Positions 42,234-52,681 are shown, counted from the stretch's first letter. The stretch is DNA of 64,000 bases from Crocinitomicaceae bacterium (GCA_023957475.1 JAMLHA010000009.1:62001-126000); one strand, 5' to 3'. Numbers and translations: made by a program. The notes: generated by a model from the letters alone, not told the origin.

Positions 42234-42944
42234 ATGGGAAGAGCGTTTGAATACCGAAGAGCTGCTAAGGAAAAGCGTTGGGATAAAATGTCTAAATTGT
42301 TTCCTAAATTAGGAAAAGCGATAACAATGGCTGCAAAGGAAGGTGGGTCAGATCCTGACATGAATTCTGCATTGCGTACTGCCATAAGAAACGCGAAGGC
42401 TCAAAACATGCCAAAAGATAATATTGATGCGGCAATAAAGAGAGCAACGTCTAAGGATGCTGAGGCATTTAGTGAGATTAATTATGAGGGGAAAGGCCCT
42501 CATGGTGTATTGGTTTTCGTAGAATGTGCAACGGATAATCCAACAAGAACGGTGGCCAATGTGAAATCGTATTTTAATAAAGCTGGTGGTGGAATTGTGC
42601 CTAATGGTTCTTTAGATTTTATGTTTAATAGAAAGGCTGTTTTTGAATTTACAAAAACGGATAAAATTAATTTAGAAGAGCTTGAGTTGGAGTTAATTGA
42701 TGCTGGTTTGGAAGAAATTGAAACAAACGAGGACAAAGTTTTTGTTTATGGAGAATATACTTCTTTTGGAGAGCTTGGTCATGCGTTGGAAAATATGGGG
42801 ATTGATGTAGAAAAATCAACGTTGCAACGTATTCCAACTTCTCCTGTAGAATTTACGGAGGAACAATTGGTAGATATTGAAAAAATGTTGGATAAAATCG
42901 AAGATGATGATGATATTCAACAAGTTTTTACCAATATTGCATAA
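42234..42944 (+). CDS. YebC/TACO1-family protein
   Basis: A 236-residue protein with the conserved opening [20 protein letters not shown] and then [20 protein letters not shown]. Family members were called transcription regulators, and more recent work links them to translation on ribosomes stalled at proline-rich stretches. The opening differs slightly from the usual MAGHSKWANI form, as is common in the Bacteroidota subgroup (MGRAFEfRK type). It stands alone behind a good promoter, upstream of the T9SS gene. Confidence 0.92.
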   Translation: MGRAFEYRRAAKEKRWDKMSKLFPKLGKAITMAAKEGGSDPDMNSALRTAIRNAKAQNMPKDNIDAAIKRATSKDAEAFSEINYEGKGPHGVLVFVECATDNPTRTVANVKSYFNKAGGGIVPNGSLDFMFNRKAVFEFTKTDKINLEELELELIDAGLEEIETNEDKVFVYGEYTSFGELGHALENMGIDVEKSTLQRIPTSPVEFTEEQLVDIEKMLDKIEDDDDIQQVFTNIA

Positions 42945-43000
42945 CCAATACAATAAAAATTGATTTTTGTTGTTATTTAATGAGCTTTATAGCATAGTGA

Positions 43001-45715
43001 ATGAAAATAAATAGACAGTACTTATTGATGATTTTTACTACGGTGGCATTGCTTAGTGCGTGTTCTACTGAGAAAAATACTGGAATAAACCGTGCTTATC
43101 ACTATGTAACAGCTCGATACAATGGTAATTTTAATGCCAACGAATTAATTGATGTTTCATTGGCAACTTACCGAGACAATCTAAGTGAGGATTATTACAA
43201 TCTATTACCAATTGAAGCGATACCTTCGGAAGCTGAAATAGAGTCTTTTTACCCTGCCTTAGATACAGCCATTGCGAAAGTTAAAATTGTTTTGGCGGAT
43301 CACAGTATGCCAACGTTGGATAAGCCTTCACGTAAGGATGCCGAACACAATAATTACATTGATGAAAACTGGATTACAATTGGTCGTGCGTTTTACTATA
43401 GAAGGGATTATGATATCGCTTTAAAAAACTTCAAGTTTATCAATAAATACTTTTCCAATGATCCTTCAAATTATGTTGGTGAAATATGGATGGCTAAAAC
43501 CAATATTAGAGTTGGTAATTACACAGATGCTAAATTAAGTTTAGATAAAGTTGAAAAGGTTGTAAAAAGTCAGGAAGAAAAATCTAAAGATAAGAGCTCA
43601 AAATCAGGGGATTCAAAATCAAAAAAATCGGCTGCTGCTAAATTAAACAAGAAAGGGAGTTCAAAAAAGGAGAAAGACAGCGATAAAATTGCCAAATTCC
43701 CGAAGAAAATGAAGTTTGAGTTTGAACGAACAAAAGCTGATTTAGCCGTAGCAAAACAAGAATATCCCAAAGCGATTGAATATTTAGAAAATGCACTCAA
43801 AGAAGCCAAAAAATCTCAAGACAAAGGTCGGGTTAATTTTATTTTAGGACAACTTTATGAGCAAGATGGAAACAATGGTAGTGCAATTGCAAAATATAAG
43901 AAGTCCACAAAGTACAAGATTCCTTATCCAATGAGCTTTAGTGCTCAATTAAAGACTTCTATTTTAGATGGTGGGCCAAAAATCAAGAAGAGCTTGAATA
44001 AGATGTTGAAGGATGCAAAAAATGCTGAATTTAAAGATCAGATTTACTATTCTATTGCGATGATTGATTTGCGTGAGGGAAATGAGAATAAAGCAATGGA
44101 AAATTTAACCAATTCGGCTTTTTATTCAACTACAAATATCCGTCAAAAAGGGATGGCGTATGAAAAAATGGGTGATTTAAGTTATGCAAAACGCAATTAC
44201 GTAAATGCTCAAAAGTATTATGATTCTTGTGCCACAACTGTAGATGATAATTACCCTAAAATTGCTATAATTCGTTCAAAAGCTGAGAAGTTAAAAGATT
44301 TGGTTGTAGCAGTTGAAACAGCTCAATACGAAGACAGTGTGCAACGTATTGCAAAAATGGATCCCACAGAGCAAGAAAAGTTTTTGCAAAATGTGATTAA
44401 AAAACAAGAGGAAGAAGCTGCTGCAAAAGCAAAACGGGATGCTGAAAAATTACGAGAATTGGCTAAAAACAACAATGCTTTTCAGCAGGATATGAATGCA
44501 AAAGGTGGTGGATATTGGGGAAATAGTAATTCGGTAAATGAAGGTGCTATTGAATTCCAAAAAAGATGGGGAAATCGTGCAAATGAAGATCATTGGAGAA
44601 GAAGTGAAAAAACCATCTCAATGCCAACTACTTCAACAAATGTGGATGATACAACTACTGTTTCAGGTGTTGATAACAATGTTGTGAATGCAACTGTGGA
44701 CAAACCAACGGGCCCAACGGTAGAGTCTTTGGCAGAAGGCCTTCCTAAATCTGAATCAGATTTTAACAAATCAAATCAACGATTGGTTGAAGCACTTTAC
44801 AATGCTGGGGTAATTTACAAAGAACAATTGCAAGAACCTCAATTGGCAAAAACGCAATTTGAATCCATTCTTAGCAGAGGTTATGAATCTGATTATAACT
44901 TGATGGCTGCTTTCCAATTGTATAAAATGTATGAAAAGGAAGATCCAACAAAGGCTTATACTCAAAAGGAGTATATTTTAACCAATTACCCAAATTCTGA
45001 TTATGCAAACTACCTGAAAGATCCAGATTATTTTGTGAAAAAGAAAGAAATGGATGCGTTGCATGAACAAGAATATGTTACTGTTTTAAACCGTTACAAT
45101 AGAAAGGTGTATTATCCTGTTATTTCTAAAGCAGAGAATGTCATGGAAAATGAACCCGACAATGTCTATCGTTCTAAATACATGTTGTTATTAGCAATGA
45201 GTAAAGGTCAATTATCTGATAACAAACAAGAAATTGTACCTATATTGGAGCGTATTGTAAAAGAATACACAGGTTCTGACGAGGCAAAAAGGGCTCAAGA
45301 AATGCTTGATATTATAAGTAATGGATATTCTAAAAGCGAACCCGCTGTATTTGGAAATAAAACTATTTATACCTACGAAGAGGGTGCACCATGTGTTGTG
45401 TTAATCTTCTTAGATCCTTCCAAAAATATAGATTTATCTAAAACCAAAGTGTTTGATTTTACGCGTGAATTTTTTCCTAAAAGTCATGCTAAAGTTACAA
45501 CAAACGTCTTCGGATCTCAAAATTTAATAATGGTTGCAGAGTTTCAAAAAGAATTTGATGCAAAAGAATACGTGTCAACATTCAAGAAAACTAAAAAATA
45601 TTTATTAGATTTACGTGAATCTAAAACAGTTATTATTAGTCCTAAAAATTTAAAATTACTATTTGAAACAAAGGAACTGGACCAATATGAAACGTTTTAT
45701 TATGAATACTATTAA
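43001..45715 (+). CDS. T9SS/gliding lipoprotein SprE (PorW)-like, TPR-rich
   Basis: A 904-residue lipoprotein (MKINRQYLLMIFTTVALLSAC, lipobox LSAC). TPR units fill the mature part; the RAYHYVTARYNGNFNANELI opening and the FNKSNQRLVEALYNAGVIYK segment match the SprE/PorW family, which links the T9SS ring to the trans-envelope motor. A Lys/Ser-rich low-complexity stretch (KSGDSKSKKS to KKEKDSD, about 197-225) and a second linker rich in Thr/Val (about 545-575) separate the TPR blocks. It is followed by bactofilin 10 bp later, a common pairing in Flavobacteriia. Confidence 0.87.
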   Translation: MKINRQYLLMIFTTVALLSACSTEKNTGINRAYHYVTARYNGNFNANELIDVSLATYRDNLSEDYYNLLPIEAIPSEAEIESFYPALDTAIAKVKIVLADHSMPTLDKPSRKDAEHNNYIDENWITIGRAFYYRRDYDIALKNFKFINKYFSNDPSNYVGEIWMAKTNIRVGNYTDAKLSLDKVEKVVKSQEEKSKDKSSKSGDSKSKKSAAAKLNKKGSSKKEKDSDKIAKFPKKMKFEFERTKADLAVAKQEYPKAIEYLENALKEAKKSQDKGRVNFILGQLYEQDGNNGSAIAKYKKSTKYKIPYPMSFSAQLKTSILDGGPKIKKSLNKMLKDAKNAEFKDQIYYSIAMIDLREGNENKAMENLTNSAFYSTTNIRQKGMAYEKMGDLSYAKRNYVNAQKYYDSCATTVDDNYPKIAIIRSKAEKLKDLVVAVETAQYEDSVQRIAKMDPTEQEKFLQNVIKKQEEEAAAKAKRDAEKLRELAKNNNAFQQDMNAKGGGYWGNSNSVNEGAIEFQKRWGNRANEDHWRRSEKTISMPTTSTNVDDTTTVSGVDNNVVNATVDKPTGPTVESLAEGLPKSESDFNKSNQRLVEALYNAGVIYKEQLQEPQLAKTQFESILSRGYESDYNLMAAFQLYKMYEKEDPTKAYTQKEYILTNYPNSDYANYLKDPDYFVKKKEMDALHEQEYVTVLNRYNRKVYYPVISKAENVMENEPDNVYRSKYMLLLAMSKGQLSDNKQEIVPILERIVKEYTGSDEAKRAQEMLDIISNGYSKSEPAVFGNKTIYTYEEGAPCVVLIFLDPSKNIDLSKTKVFDFTREFFPKSHAKVTTNVFGSQNLIMVAEFQKEFDAKEYVSTFKKTKKYLLDLRESKTVIISPKNLKLLFETKELDQYETFYYEYY

Positions 45716-45725
45716 TAGTTGAGTT

Positions 45726-46148
45726 ATGATTAGTAGAAAAGAAAAAACTTCTTCTGAAAGTGTTGGACAGATTAATAAGTTAGTTGAAGGCACTAAGGTT
45801 ATTGGCGATATTTTTGCCGATCAGAATTTTCGTATTGATGGTGAAGTAAAAGGAAATGTATCTACCAGTTCAAGAGTAGTAATTGGGGTTAATGGCAAAA
45901 TCACAGGAAATTTAACGTGCTCAGAAGCAGATATTGAAGGAACTGTAGATGGTACAGTTACAGTTGATGGATTGATGATTTTGCGTAAAACAGCTCTAAT
46001 TAATGGCGAATTATATACAGCAAAAATTCAAATTGATGAAGGAGCTGTATTTAACGGTCAATGCAAAATGGGTAAAACGCTCGGTTCTCCTCAGTCAAAA
46101 GAAGTTGTTTCAAACCCAGTTATTGATGAGGTGCCGATGGCTAATTAA
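45726..46148 (+). CDS. Bactofilin (polymer-forming cytoskeletal protein)
   Basis: A 140-residue bactofilin. The central beta-helix has short repeats ending in V-x-G, such as GDIFADQNFRIDGEVKGNV, GKITGNLTCSEADIEGTVDG and INGELYTAKIQIDEGAVFNG. Disordered tails flank it. Bactofilins polymerise without nucleotide and organise envelope proteins. It is co-transcribed with the SprE-like gene. Confidence 0.93.
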   Translation: MISRKEKTSSESVGQINKLVEGTKVIGDIFADQNFRIDGEVKGNVSTSSRVVIGVNGKITGNLTCSEADIEGTVDGTVTVDGLMILRKTALINGELYTAKIQIDEGAVFNGQCKMGKTLGSPQSKEVVSNPVIDEVPMAN

Positions 46149-46162
46149 GATTCAATCATAAA

Positions 46163-47014
46163 ATGTTAACATTTATAAAAGAGTTTTGGTTAGGTATTTC
46201 TTCTTATTGGAAAGCTCTTAAATTTATTAATGAACACAAGCTTTACTGGTATTTTTTGATTCCAGCTGGTTTTATGTTGATTATTTATTATTTAGGAAAT
46301 AGTATTCTAAACTATAAAATAGCTGCTGATCTAACCAATATGAATGGTATTGTTTGGTATTTTATTCAAGTTGCATTGAATATTTCTATTGCATTATTAT
46401 TGATGAAATTCACAAAATACATCGTTGTGATTCTTCTTTCTCCTTTGCTTTCTCATCTAAGTCAACGTTGTGAAAAAATTGTAACAGGAAACACTTATTC
46501 TACAAATTATAAGCAAATAATAAAGGATGTAAAAAGAGGTGTGCGATTGGCCATACGAAACATCATTTGGGAGTATAGTTTTTTCCTTCTTATTATCATC
46601 ATTGCTTGGATTGGTTGGGGAGACCCATTTAGATCTCCACTTTTATACCTTACTTTTATCATAGGGTTTTACTATTATGGATTTGGTTTTATTGATTACG
46701 ACAATGAAAGAAGGAAAATGGACGAACAAGAAAGTATCTCCTTTGTAAGATCTCACAGAGGTTTGGCTATGGGAATAGGTATGGTTTATTCTTTTTTGAT
46801 TCTTGTTCCAATCAATTTAGAAATTTTATTTTCCATTACCGAATTAAAAAAATATGGTTTTCTACACATCTTTTCTATTTTATTTCAATTTGTTTTATGG
46901 GTTTGTGCCTCTATAGCACCCATTTTGGCTATTGTAAGTGCTTCAATCGCAATGATTAAAATAAAATCAAAAAATGGTGACGAAATTTTGGCAAAAAATT
47001 TGATAGAGTCATAA
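46163..47014 (+). CDS. EI24/CysZ-like membrane protein
   Basis: A 283-residue protein with four to six long hydrophobic segments. The opening FIKEFWLGISSYWKALKFI and the loop LSPLLSHLSQRCEKIVTG are typical of the EI24-domain group, which includes the sulfate transporter CysZ. The function in this phylum is not shown. It lies 14 bp after bactofilin on the same strand. Confidence 0.8.
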   Translation: MLTFIKEFWLGISSYWKALKFINEHKLYWYFLIPAGFMLIIYYLGNSILNYKIAADLTNMNGIVWYFIQVALNISIALLLMKFTKYIVVILLSPLLSHLSQRCEKIVTGNTYSTNYKQIIKDVKRGVRLAIRNIIWEYSFFLLIIIIAWIGWGDPFRSPLLYLTFIIGFYYYGFGFIDYDNERRKMDEQESISFVRSHRGLAMGIGMVYSFLILVPINLEILFSITELKKYGFLHIFSILFQFVLWVCASIAPILAIVSASIAMIKIKSKNGDEILAKNLIES

Positions 47015-47069
47015 TAAAAGTAGAAATTCACAAAAATTGTTTTAATTTGCAATATAAATATATTCAGCT

Positions 47070-48443
47070 ATGATCAAAAGTTTAAGTTTTTTAATCGCTC
47101 TATTCTACGTTGTAACTACGTTTGCGGCGATTACACCGCCAGATTCTACATCTACGATAGCAGAAAAAACGGCTGCGGGGTATTTAATTGAAGAGGGAAA
47201 AACACTGTTTAATCAAGGAAAATATAGAGACGCACTCAATAAATTTAGAGATGCTGCAAAAAAAGATGTTCTTTCTTCTAAAGCACCTCTTTGGATTAGT
47301 AGATGTCACTATGAATTGTATAATTTTGGATATTCGTTGAAATATGCACAAGATGCTTTGTTTTTAAGCGGAACAGCTATCGACAAAGAAGTATATGAAA
47401 TGTTGGCCGAATCCTACCATCGTCTTGGAAATATAGATTCTGCTATTCTTTATTTTGATGCTGGATTAAAAGTTCTATCCAAAAATAGAGCTAATGAATT
47501 GGAATTTCCTTTGCATTTGGAACAAGCAAAATATGCTAAAGAACAATTGTCAAAAAACATAGAGAATAAGCGTGTGCGCTTAAAAGGTGATGTTAACTCT
47601 GGTTACAACGATTATTCTCCAGTGTTGTTTAACAATGGTAAGTCCATGTATTTTACTTCTCGTAGAAACAATACTACTGGTGGTCGTCAAAATCCTTCTG
47701 ACCAACAGTTTTTTGAAGATGTTTATATTGCAAAATGGAACGATAAAACAAATGAATGGGATAGTGTTACCAATCGTTTAGGAAAGTTGAATGGAGAAGG
47801 ATTTGAGTCCATTTCATACATTTCAGAAGATGGAATGACCGCTTATTTAACCATGAACTATTCAGAAGCGATGGAAACGAAGTTTACCACAAAGAGCTCT
47901 GATATTGCAGAAGTGAAATGGACGAAGCAAAATCAATGGTCTGCACCGAAATTATTGGGTAAAAACATCAATTCAACTTTTTATGATGGAAATGCCACTT
48001 TAACTGCTGATGGAGAAACCATGTATTTTGTTTCTGAACGCAATGCTGGAAAGAATAAAAGTGATATCTACGTGGTATATAAACAAGGAAATGAATGGGG
48101 TAAACCAGTTGCACTACCAGACGAAATCAACTCCAAAGGAAGAGAAACAACACCGTATATTACACCGGATGGCCGTTATTTGTTTTTTAGCTCTAACGGA
48201 CATACCAATAGTCTTGGTGGATACGATGTGTATGTAGTTGAAAGAACTGGAGGAAATTCTTGGGGCCCAGTAAAAAACCTTGGATCGGCAATTAACACTG
48301 TGAACGACGATTTTGGATTTAAAATCTATGATGCTATTGGAAAAGCCTATATTAATGGAATGGAGTTAGTAGGTGAGAAAGCGTCTTTGGATATGTATGA
48401 ATTCAATACAACGCTTAGCGACTTAATTAAATCGTTGGAATAA
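47070..48443 (+). CDS. Exported TPR and PD40 beta-propeller protein
   Basis: A 457-residue protein with a signal peptide (MIKSLSFLIALFYVVTTFA). A short TPR part follows (LFNQGKYRDALNKFRDAAKK near residue 50), then a WD40-like PD40 propeller (DYSPVLFNNGKSMYFTSRRN, ETMYFVSERNAGKNKSDIYV, RYLFFSSNGHTNSLGGYDVY). It has the N-terminal part of the PorE/OmpA-like proteins of Bacteroidota but no OmpA domain at the end. A periplasmic or outer-membrane location is likely. It is followed after 3 bp by truA. Confidence 0.85.
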   Translation: MIKSLSFLIALFYVVTTFAAITPPDSTSTIAEKTAAGYLIEEGKTLFNQGKYRDALNKFRDAAKKDVLSSKAPLWISRCHYELYNFGYSLKYAQDALFLSGTAIDKEVYEMLAESYHRLGNIDSAILYFDAGLKVLSKNRANELEFPLHLEQAKYAKEQLSKNIENKRVRLKGDVNSGYNDYSPVLFNNGKSMYFTSRRNNTTGGRQNPSDQQFFEDVYIAKWNDKTNEWDSVTNRLGKLNGEGFESISYISEDGMTAYLTMNYSEAMETKFTTKSSDIAEVKWTKQNQWSAPKLLGKNINSTFYDGNATLTADGETMYFVSERNAGKNKSDIYVVYKQGNEWGKPVALPDEINSKGRETTPYITPDGRYLFFSSNGHTNSLGGYDVYVVERTGGNSWGPVKNLGSAINTVNDDFGFKIYDAIGKAYINGMELVGEKASLDMYEFNTTLSDLIKSLE

Positions 48444-48446
48444 TTT

Positions 48447-49178
48447 GTGAAACGTTATTATTTTGAGGTAGCCTACGATGGCAGTTTGTTTTGCGGATGG
48501 CAAGTTCAACCAGAGCAAGTTACTGTTCAACAAGTTATCGAAGAAGCGCTTACCAAAATTAATTCGAACACACCTGTTTTCATTGTAGGATGTGGCAGAA
48601 CGGATACGGGCGTACATGCCAAATGTTCGGTGTTTCATACCGATATGGACTTGAAAATTGATGTAGAAACGTTGCAATTTCGTTTAAACAAGATTCTACC
48701 TCACTCAATTTCTATTTTAACGATTCGAGAAACGGACGATAACTTCCATGCTCGGTTTAGTGCAAAAAAGCGCACTTATCGTTATTTTATTCATACACAA
48801 AAAAATCCTTTTAAGCATTCGTATTCAACGCTTTTGGAAGCCGAATTAGACATGGATAAGCTAAATGAAGCATCAAGATTATTATTGGACACGCATGATT
48901 TTACAACGTTCTCTAAAGCAAAATCGGATGTAAAAACACACATTTGCACCGTTTTTAAAGCAGAATGGACAAAAACAGAAGAAGGCTATCAATTTGAGTA
49001 TGCCGCCAACCGTTTTTTACGCAACATGGTTCGCGCCACTGTTGGCACACTTTTGTTGGTTGGCCAAAATAAAATCACCATCGAAGAATTTAAAGCCATT
49101 TTTGACTCCATGGACAGAAATCGCTGCGCCACCTCAGCTCCTGCACAAGGATTGTTTTTGTGGAAAGTGGAGTATTGA
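48447..49178 (+). CDS. truA: tRNA pseudouridine(38-40) synthase
   Basis: A 243-residue TruA. It begins with GTG at 48447, three bases after the previous stop. Catalytic Asp lies in CGRTDTGVHAK, and the conserved FHARFSAKKRTYRYFI and NRFLRNMVRATVGTLL blocks are present. It modifies U38-U40 of the anticodon stem. Confidence 0.95.
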   Translation: MKRYYFEVAYDGSLFCGWQVQPEQVTVQQVIEEALTKINSNTPVFIVGCGRTDTGVHAKCSVFHTDMDLKIDVETLQFRLNKILPHSISILTIRETDDNFHARFSAKKRTYRYFIHTQKNPFKHSYSTLLEAELDMDKLNEASRLLLDTHDFTTFSKAKSDVKTHICTVFKAEWTKTEEGYQFEYAANRFLRNMVRATVGTLLLVGQNKITIEEFKAIFDSMDRNRCATSAPAQGLFLWKVEY

Positions 49179-49285
49179 TGACTTTTTGTTGATTACTTCC
49201 ACCATAAAACATATCCCCATAAGTAAATTGAATCTGCCAATTCTCGGGAAGAGTGGGTAAAGTGCTTCGATTGAAATTTTTTAAT

Positions 49286-49293
49286 TATCTTTG
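49286..49293 (+). promoter_or_regulatory. -7 promoter box upstream of the DUF4846 gene
   Basis: TATCTTTG matches TAnnTTTG, 53 bp before the ATG at 49347. The -33 element is not clear. Confidence 0.5.
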
Positions 49294-49346
49294 ATAGTCC
49301 GTGCATTGAACCAATAGTTTTGTGTCAGATATTAAAAAACGAAAAA

Positions 49347-50231
49347 ATGAAACAAACTTTAACACATTTTCTTTTAGTTTGTGTAGCACTAAATAGCTGT
49401 GGACAAACAACAGACAATAAAACCGTATCTAACGTAAAAGCTGTTACAGAAACGACTACTACTGTTTCTGTTGAGAATGCTAAAAGTAGTATTAACAAAA
49501 CAGGAAAGACTATACAAACAAGATTTAATCCACCAAGTGGATTTGAACGTAAACCCGTTGATGATAATTCTTTTGCAAGTTACTTGCGTAATCTTCCCTT
49601 AAAACCAGCTGGAGAAAAAGTAAAATACTACAATGGAGGCTTAAAAGATGACGATGTCTATGATGCTGTTGTTGATATGGAAATTTCAAATCGAGATTTA
49701 CAACAATGTGCCGATGCGATTATGCGTTTACGTGGAGAGTATTTTTATTCAATACAAGCATATGACCAAATTTCATTTACTCTAACAAATGGGTTTAAAA
49801 TGGATTATTCTGAATGGATAGAGGGAAACAGGGTAATCGTAAATGGGAATAGAACTACTTGGAGTAAGACAGCAGAGCCTTCAAATACATACAAAGATTT
49901 TAGAAAATATATGGAATTTGTGTTCACTTATGCTGGAACACTTTCACTATCAAAATCATTGCATTCCAAAAATATCAAAGACATTGCGATTGGAGATGTT
50001 TTTATTTGGGGTGGCTCACCTGGACATGCAGTAATCGTAGTTGATATAGCCGAAAACGGATCAGGAGAAAAAGTTTTCTTACTTGCACAGAGTTATATGC
50101 CTGCGCAAGAAACTCAAATTCTAAAAAACTTCAACGATAGGAAAATAAGTCCTTGGTATAAAGCAAACATCGTTGGTAAACTAAACACACCAGAATGGAC
50201 ATTTGATGTTGAACAATTAAAAACGTGGTAA
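49347..50231 (+). CDS. DUF4846-family lipoprotein
   Basis: A 294-residue protein from the ATG at 49347 (MKQTLTHFLLVCVALNSC, lipobox LNSC). The region RFNPPSGFERKPVDDNSFAS to LPLKPAG and the segments YNGGLKDDDVYDAVVDMEI and AIGDVFIWGGSPGHAVIVVD match the DUF4846 family. The function is unknown; the GHAVIVVD motif looks like that of papain-like amidases. It is followed by the esterase gene 4 bp later, so both may be released to the envelope together. Confidence 0.85.
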   Translation: MKQTLTHFLLVCVALNSCGQTTDNKTVSNVKAVTETTTTVSVENAKSSINKTGKTIQTRFNPPSGFERKPVDDNSFASYLRNLPLKPAGEKVKYYNGGLKDDDVYDAVVDMEISNRDLQQCADAIMRLRGEYFYSIQAYDQISFTLTNGFKMDYSEWIEGNRVIVNGNRTTWSKTAEPSNTYKDFRKYMEFVFTYAGTLSLSKSLHSKNIKDIAIGDVFIWGGSPGHAVIVVDIAENGSGEKVFLLAQSYMPAQETQILKNFNDRKISPWYKANIVGKLNTPEWTFDVEQLKTW

Positions 50232-50235
50232 TAAA

Positions 50236-51435
50236 ATGGAAAACATTAAAGAAGTACCAAAAACAACAAAAGGATTAGTTGTTTATTTTTTATGGATTAT
50301 TCTTTTTGGAATGAGTTTTAGTTCATTCTCTGTCGCACAGAGTACTGTTAGCTTCACGATGTCGCATGGTGGAATGACACGAAAATACAATCTATACATA
50401 CCTGCGAGTTACAATCCTACTGTAGCTGTGCCATTGGTACTTAATTTACACGGATACACTTCCAATAAAGAGCAACAACAAGAATACACGAAGTTTGATA
50501 AAGTAGCCGATACGGCAAATATCATTGTTTGTTACCCAGATGCTACTCCTGATCCAATTGCACAACAACTTTGTTGGAATTTTGGAATCTATGGATTTGC
50601 TACCAATGATGTAGATTTTTTGGAAAAAATGGTTGACAAAATCGCACAAGATTATTCCATTGATTTAGCAAGGGTTTATGGGTGTGGTATTTCTGCAGGA
50701 GCAACGATGTGTTATTACATGGCTTGTCACAGTGATTTGTTTACTGCCATTGGTTCTGTTGCTGGTGCTATGTCCCATAATTTATACAATTCTTGTGTTC
50801 CTACCTATCCTATGCCAGTTATTGATTTTCGAGGAACAGACGACACTGTCGGATCGTGGGATGGAGATATAAATACCCAAGGAATTGAAGATATCATCCA
50901 ATTTTGGGTAAATAAAAATCAATGTACTACTACACCTGTTGTTACTTTTCCGCCAGATATAAACACTTTGGATGGTGCTTATGCGGAGCACATGCTTTAC
51001 GATGAAGGGATTAACAATCATACCGTTGAATTTTTTAAGATTCATGGAGGTGGACATACATGGCCCAAAGGAACAGTGAACGTTATGGGAGTAGAGGTGC
51101 CGTATCCAAATGGGAATACCTGTATGGATGTGGATGCCACTGCAGAGATTTGGCGCTTTTTCAGTCAATACCCAACATCAAGTGAAACAGCTTCTGTAGA
51201 AGCAAATGAAATAAATGCTATTTCTATTTATCCCAATCCTACCAGTTCTTCCGTGCAAATTGTATTACCCAAACAAGAAAAATCCTCCTATGCGATACTT
51301 GACCTAAATGGAAAAGCTTTAGTGAAAGGTTATCTAAACGAGATTTACAATGTAATCGATGTGTCTTTTCTACCAAGTGGATGTTATTTTATAAAAACAG
51401 TTTACGGAACAGAAAAATTGATGATTCAACCGTAA
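50236..51435 (+). CDS. Secreted PHB-depolymerase/feruloyl-esterase-like hydrolase with T9SS type A tail
   Basis: A 399-residue alpha/beta hydrolase. An N-terminal hydrophobic segment (about 12-35, ending SVAQS) is the export signal. The catalytic Ser is S153 in GISAG, with Asp in RGTDDTVG and His in HGGGHTWP, as in the LpqC/PHB-depolymerase family. The last 75 residues (ISIYPNPTSSSVQIVLP to SFLPSGCYFIK and KLMIQP) form a type A sorting domain. It hydrolyses esters of polymers or aromatic acids outside the cell; the substrate is not known. Confidence 0.88.
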   Translation: MENIKEVPKTTKGLVVYFLWIILFGMSFSSFSVAQSTVSFTMSHGGMTRKYNLYIPASYNPTVAVPLVLNLHGYTSNKEQQQEYTKFDKVADTANIIVCYPDATPDPIAQQLCWNFGIYGFATNDVDFLEKMVDKIAQDYSIDLARVYGCGISAGATMCYYMACHSDLFTAIGSVAGAMSHNLYNSCVPTYPMPVIDFRGTDDTVGSWDGDINTQGIEDIIQFWVNKNQCTTTPVVTFPPDINTLDGAYAEHMLYDEGINNHTVEFFKIHGGGHTWPKGTVNVMGVEVPYPNGNTCMDVDATAEIWRFFSQYPTSSETASVEANEINAISIYPNPTSSSVQIVLPKQEKSSYAILDLNGKALVKGYLNEIYNVIDVSFLPSGCYFIKTVYGTEKLMIQP

Positions 51436-51531
51436 AAATAATTTTTAGAGGAGATAATTATATTCTACAACGGTTTCGTCCCTCTGTGACTAAAAGACAA
51501 GCCACAAGAATAATAAACACAAAACCTACCA

Positions 51532-52038
51532 CTACTTCCTCTTTTTTCTCCACTCCCATGGAGGAGTCGGATTTGATTGGCTCCAAATGCCTATTTTTTT
51601 ACCTCTGGCTGCGTTTTCTAACTCAGCATACTCTTTATCCTTGGAATATGTTTTATAATGCCATGCAAGCCCGTTTTTCACCAATTCTTTGTTGAGGTTG
51701 GTACCATCTGAGAGAATAACTTCTGCAATAATACGCCCATACTGGTCTCTTTTACCTTTTCCTTCAAGGGTAACATTGTCGCCATAGCATTTATCAGAAA
51801 CAAATTGTTTGGCTTTTTTCCCAAAAGGCTGTGCTTTTTCAGGACAATCGATATGGTTGAAACGTACTCGCTCTTCTTTTCCATCTATTAAAACACCAAT
51901 TGTATCACCATCTTTTACACTGACAACTTTATAAGACCCTTGTTGCTGTTCTACTACTTCATCCTTGGTGCTAATTGTAACAAAATCACAACTAACAAAT
52001 GGAAACAATAGGAAAAGTAGAAGAACGATTTTTTTCAT
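51532..52038 (-). CDS. Staphylococcal-nuclease-like lipoprotein
   Basis: A 168-residue thermonuclease-family protein with a lipoprotein signal (MKKIVLLLFLLFPFVSC). The SNase fold shows VVSVKDGDTIGVLIDGKEER, then HIDCPEKAQPFGKKA and GRDQYGR-like KRDQYGRIIAEV, which hold the calcium ligands and catalytic Arg/Glu. It probably degrades nucleic acid outside the cytoplasm. It is separated from rsmG upstream by 6 bp on the same strand. Confidence 0.92.
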   Translation of the reverse strand: MKKIVLLLFLLFPFVSCDFVTISTKDEVVEQQQGSYKVVSVKDGDTIGVLIDGKEERVRFNHIDCPEKAQPFGKKAKQFVSDKCYGDNVTLEGKGKRDQYGRIIAEVILSDGTNLNKELVKNGLAWHYKTYSKDKEYAELENAARGKKIGIWSQSNPTPPWEWRKKRK

Positions 52039-52044
52039 TGTAGA

Positions 52045-52665
52045 TTAGTTTCTAACGTAAACCACTTTCTTTGTTTCGAAAAATTCTTCTGAATAGAAAT
52101 CAGAAATGGCAAAAACTTTATAAAATTTATTGACTTTACTCATTTCTTCGGTCAAGTCACCACCTTTTAAGTACAATACACCATTGGCAAGGTCGTTTAT
52201 ACCTTTGGGCTTGAATTTATTTTTGGTCCAGCGGATAAAATCTGGCATTGCCGTTACGGCTCTACTCACAATGAAATCAAACTTTTGATTGATGTTCTCA
52301 GCACGTTCATGTAGAGTAGTTACATTGGTTAATCCCAATTCTTTCGCTACTTCATTAGCCACTTTTACTTTTTTTCCAATGGAATCTACCAACACAAATT
52401 GACAATTGGGAAACAAAATAGCCAAAGGAATTCCAGGAAAACCGCCACCTGTTCCAATATCCATTACATCGCTACCATCTTTAAACGACATTATTTTGGC
52501 AATGGCCAGAGAGTGCAGCACATGACGCTCGTAGAAATTATCCATATCTTTTCGAGAAATCACATTTATTTGCTCGTTCCAGAATTGATACAAATCTTTC
52601 AATTTTGAAAATTGTTCAATTTGTAACGGTGTGATAGTTGGAAAATATTTCTGAATGTATTCCAT
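52045..52665 (-). CDS. rsmG: 16S rRNA (guanine527-N7)-methyltransferase
   Basis: A 206-residue RsmG (GidB). The SAM-binding loop is DVMDIGTGGGFPGIPLAILFP; the ERHVLHSLAIAK and VLVDSIGKKVKVA segments are typical. It methylates G527 of 16S rRNA. It is first in a run with the nuclease gene and lies 16 bp from the sigma-factor gene end. Confidence 0.95.
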   Translation of the reverse strand: MEYIQKYFPTITPLQIEQFSKLKDLYQFWNEQINVISRKDMDNFYERHVLHSLAIAKIMSFKDGSDVMDIGTGGGFPGIPLAILFPNCQFVLVDSIGKKVKVANEVAKELGLTNVTTLHERAENINQKFDFIVSRAVTAMPDFIRWTKNKFKPKGINDLANGVLYLKGGDLTEEMSKVNKFYKVFAISDFYSEEFFETKKVVYVRN

Positions 52666-52681
52666 AAAGGAAAAATAGGTA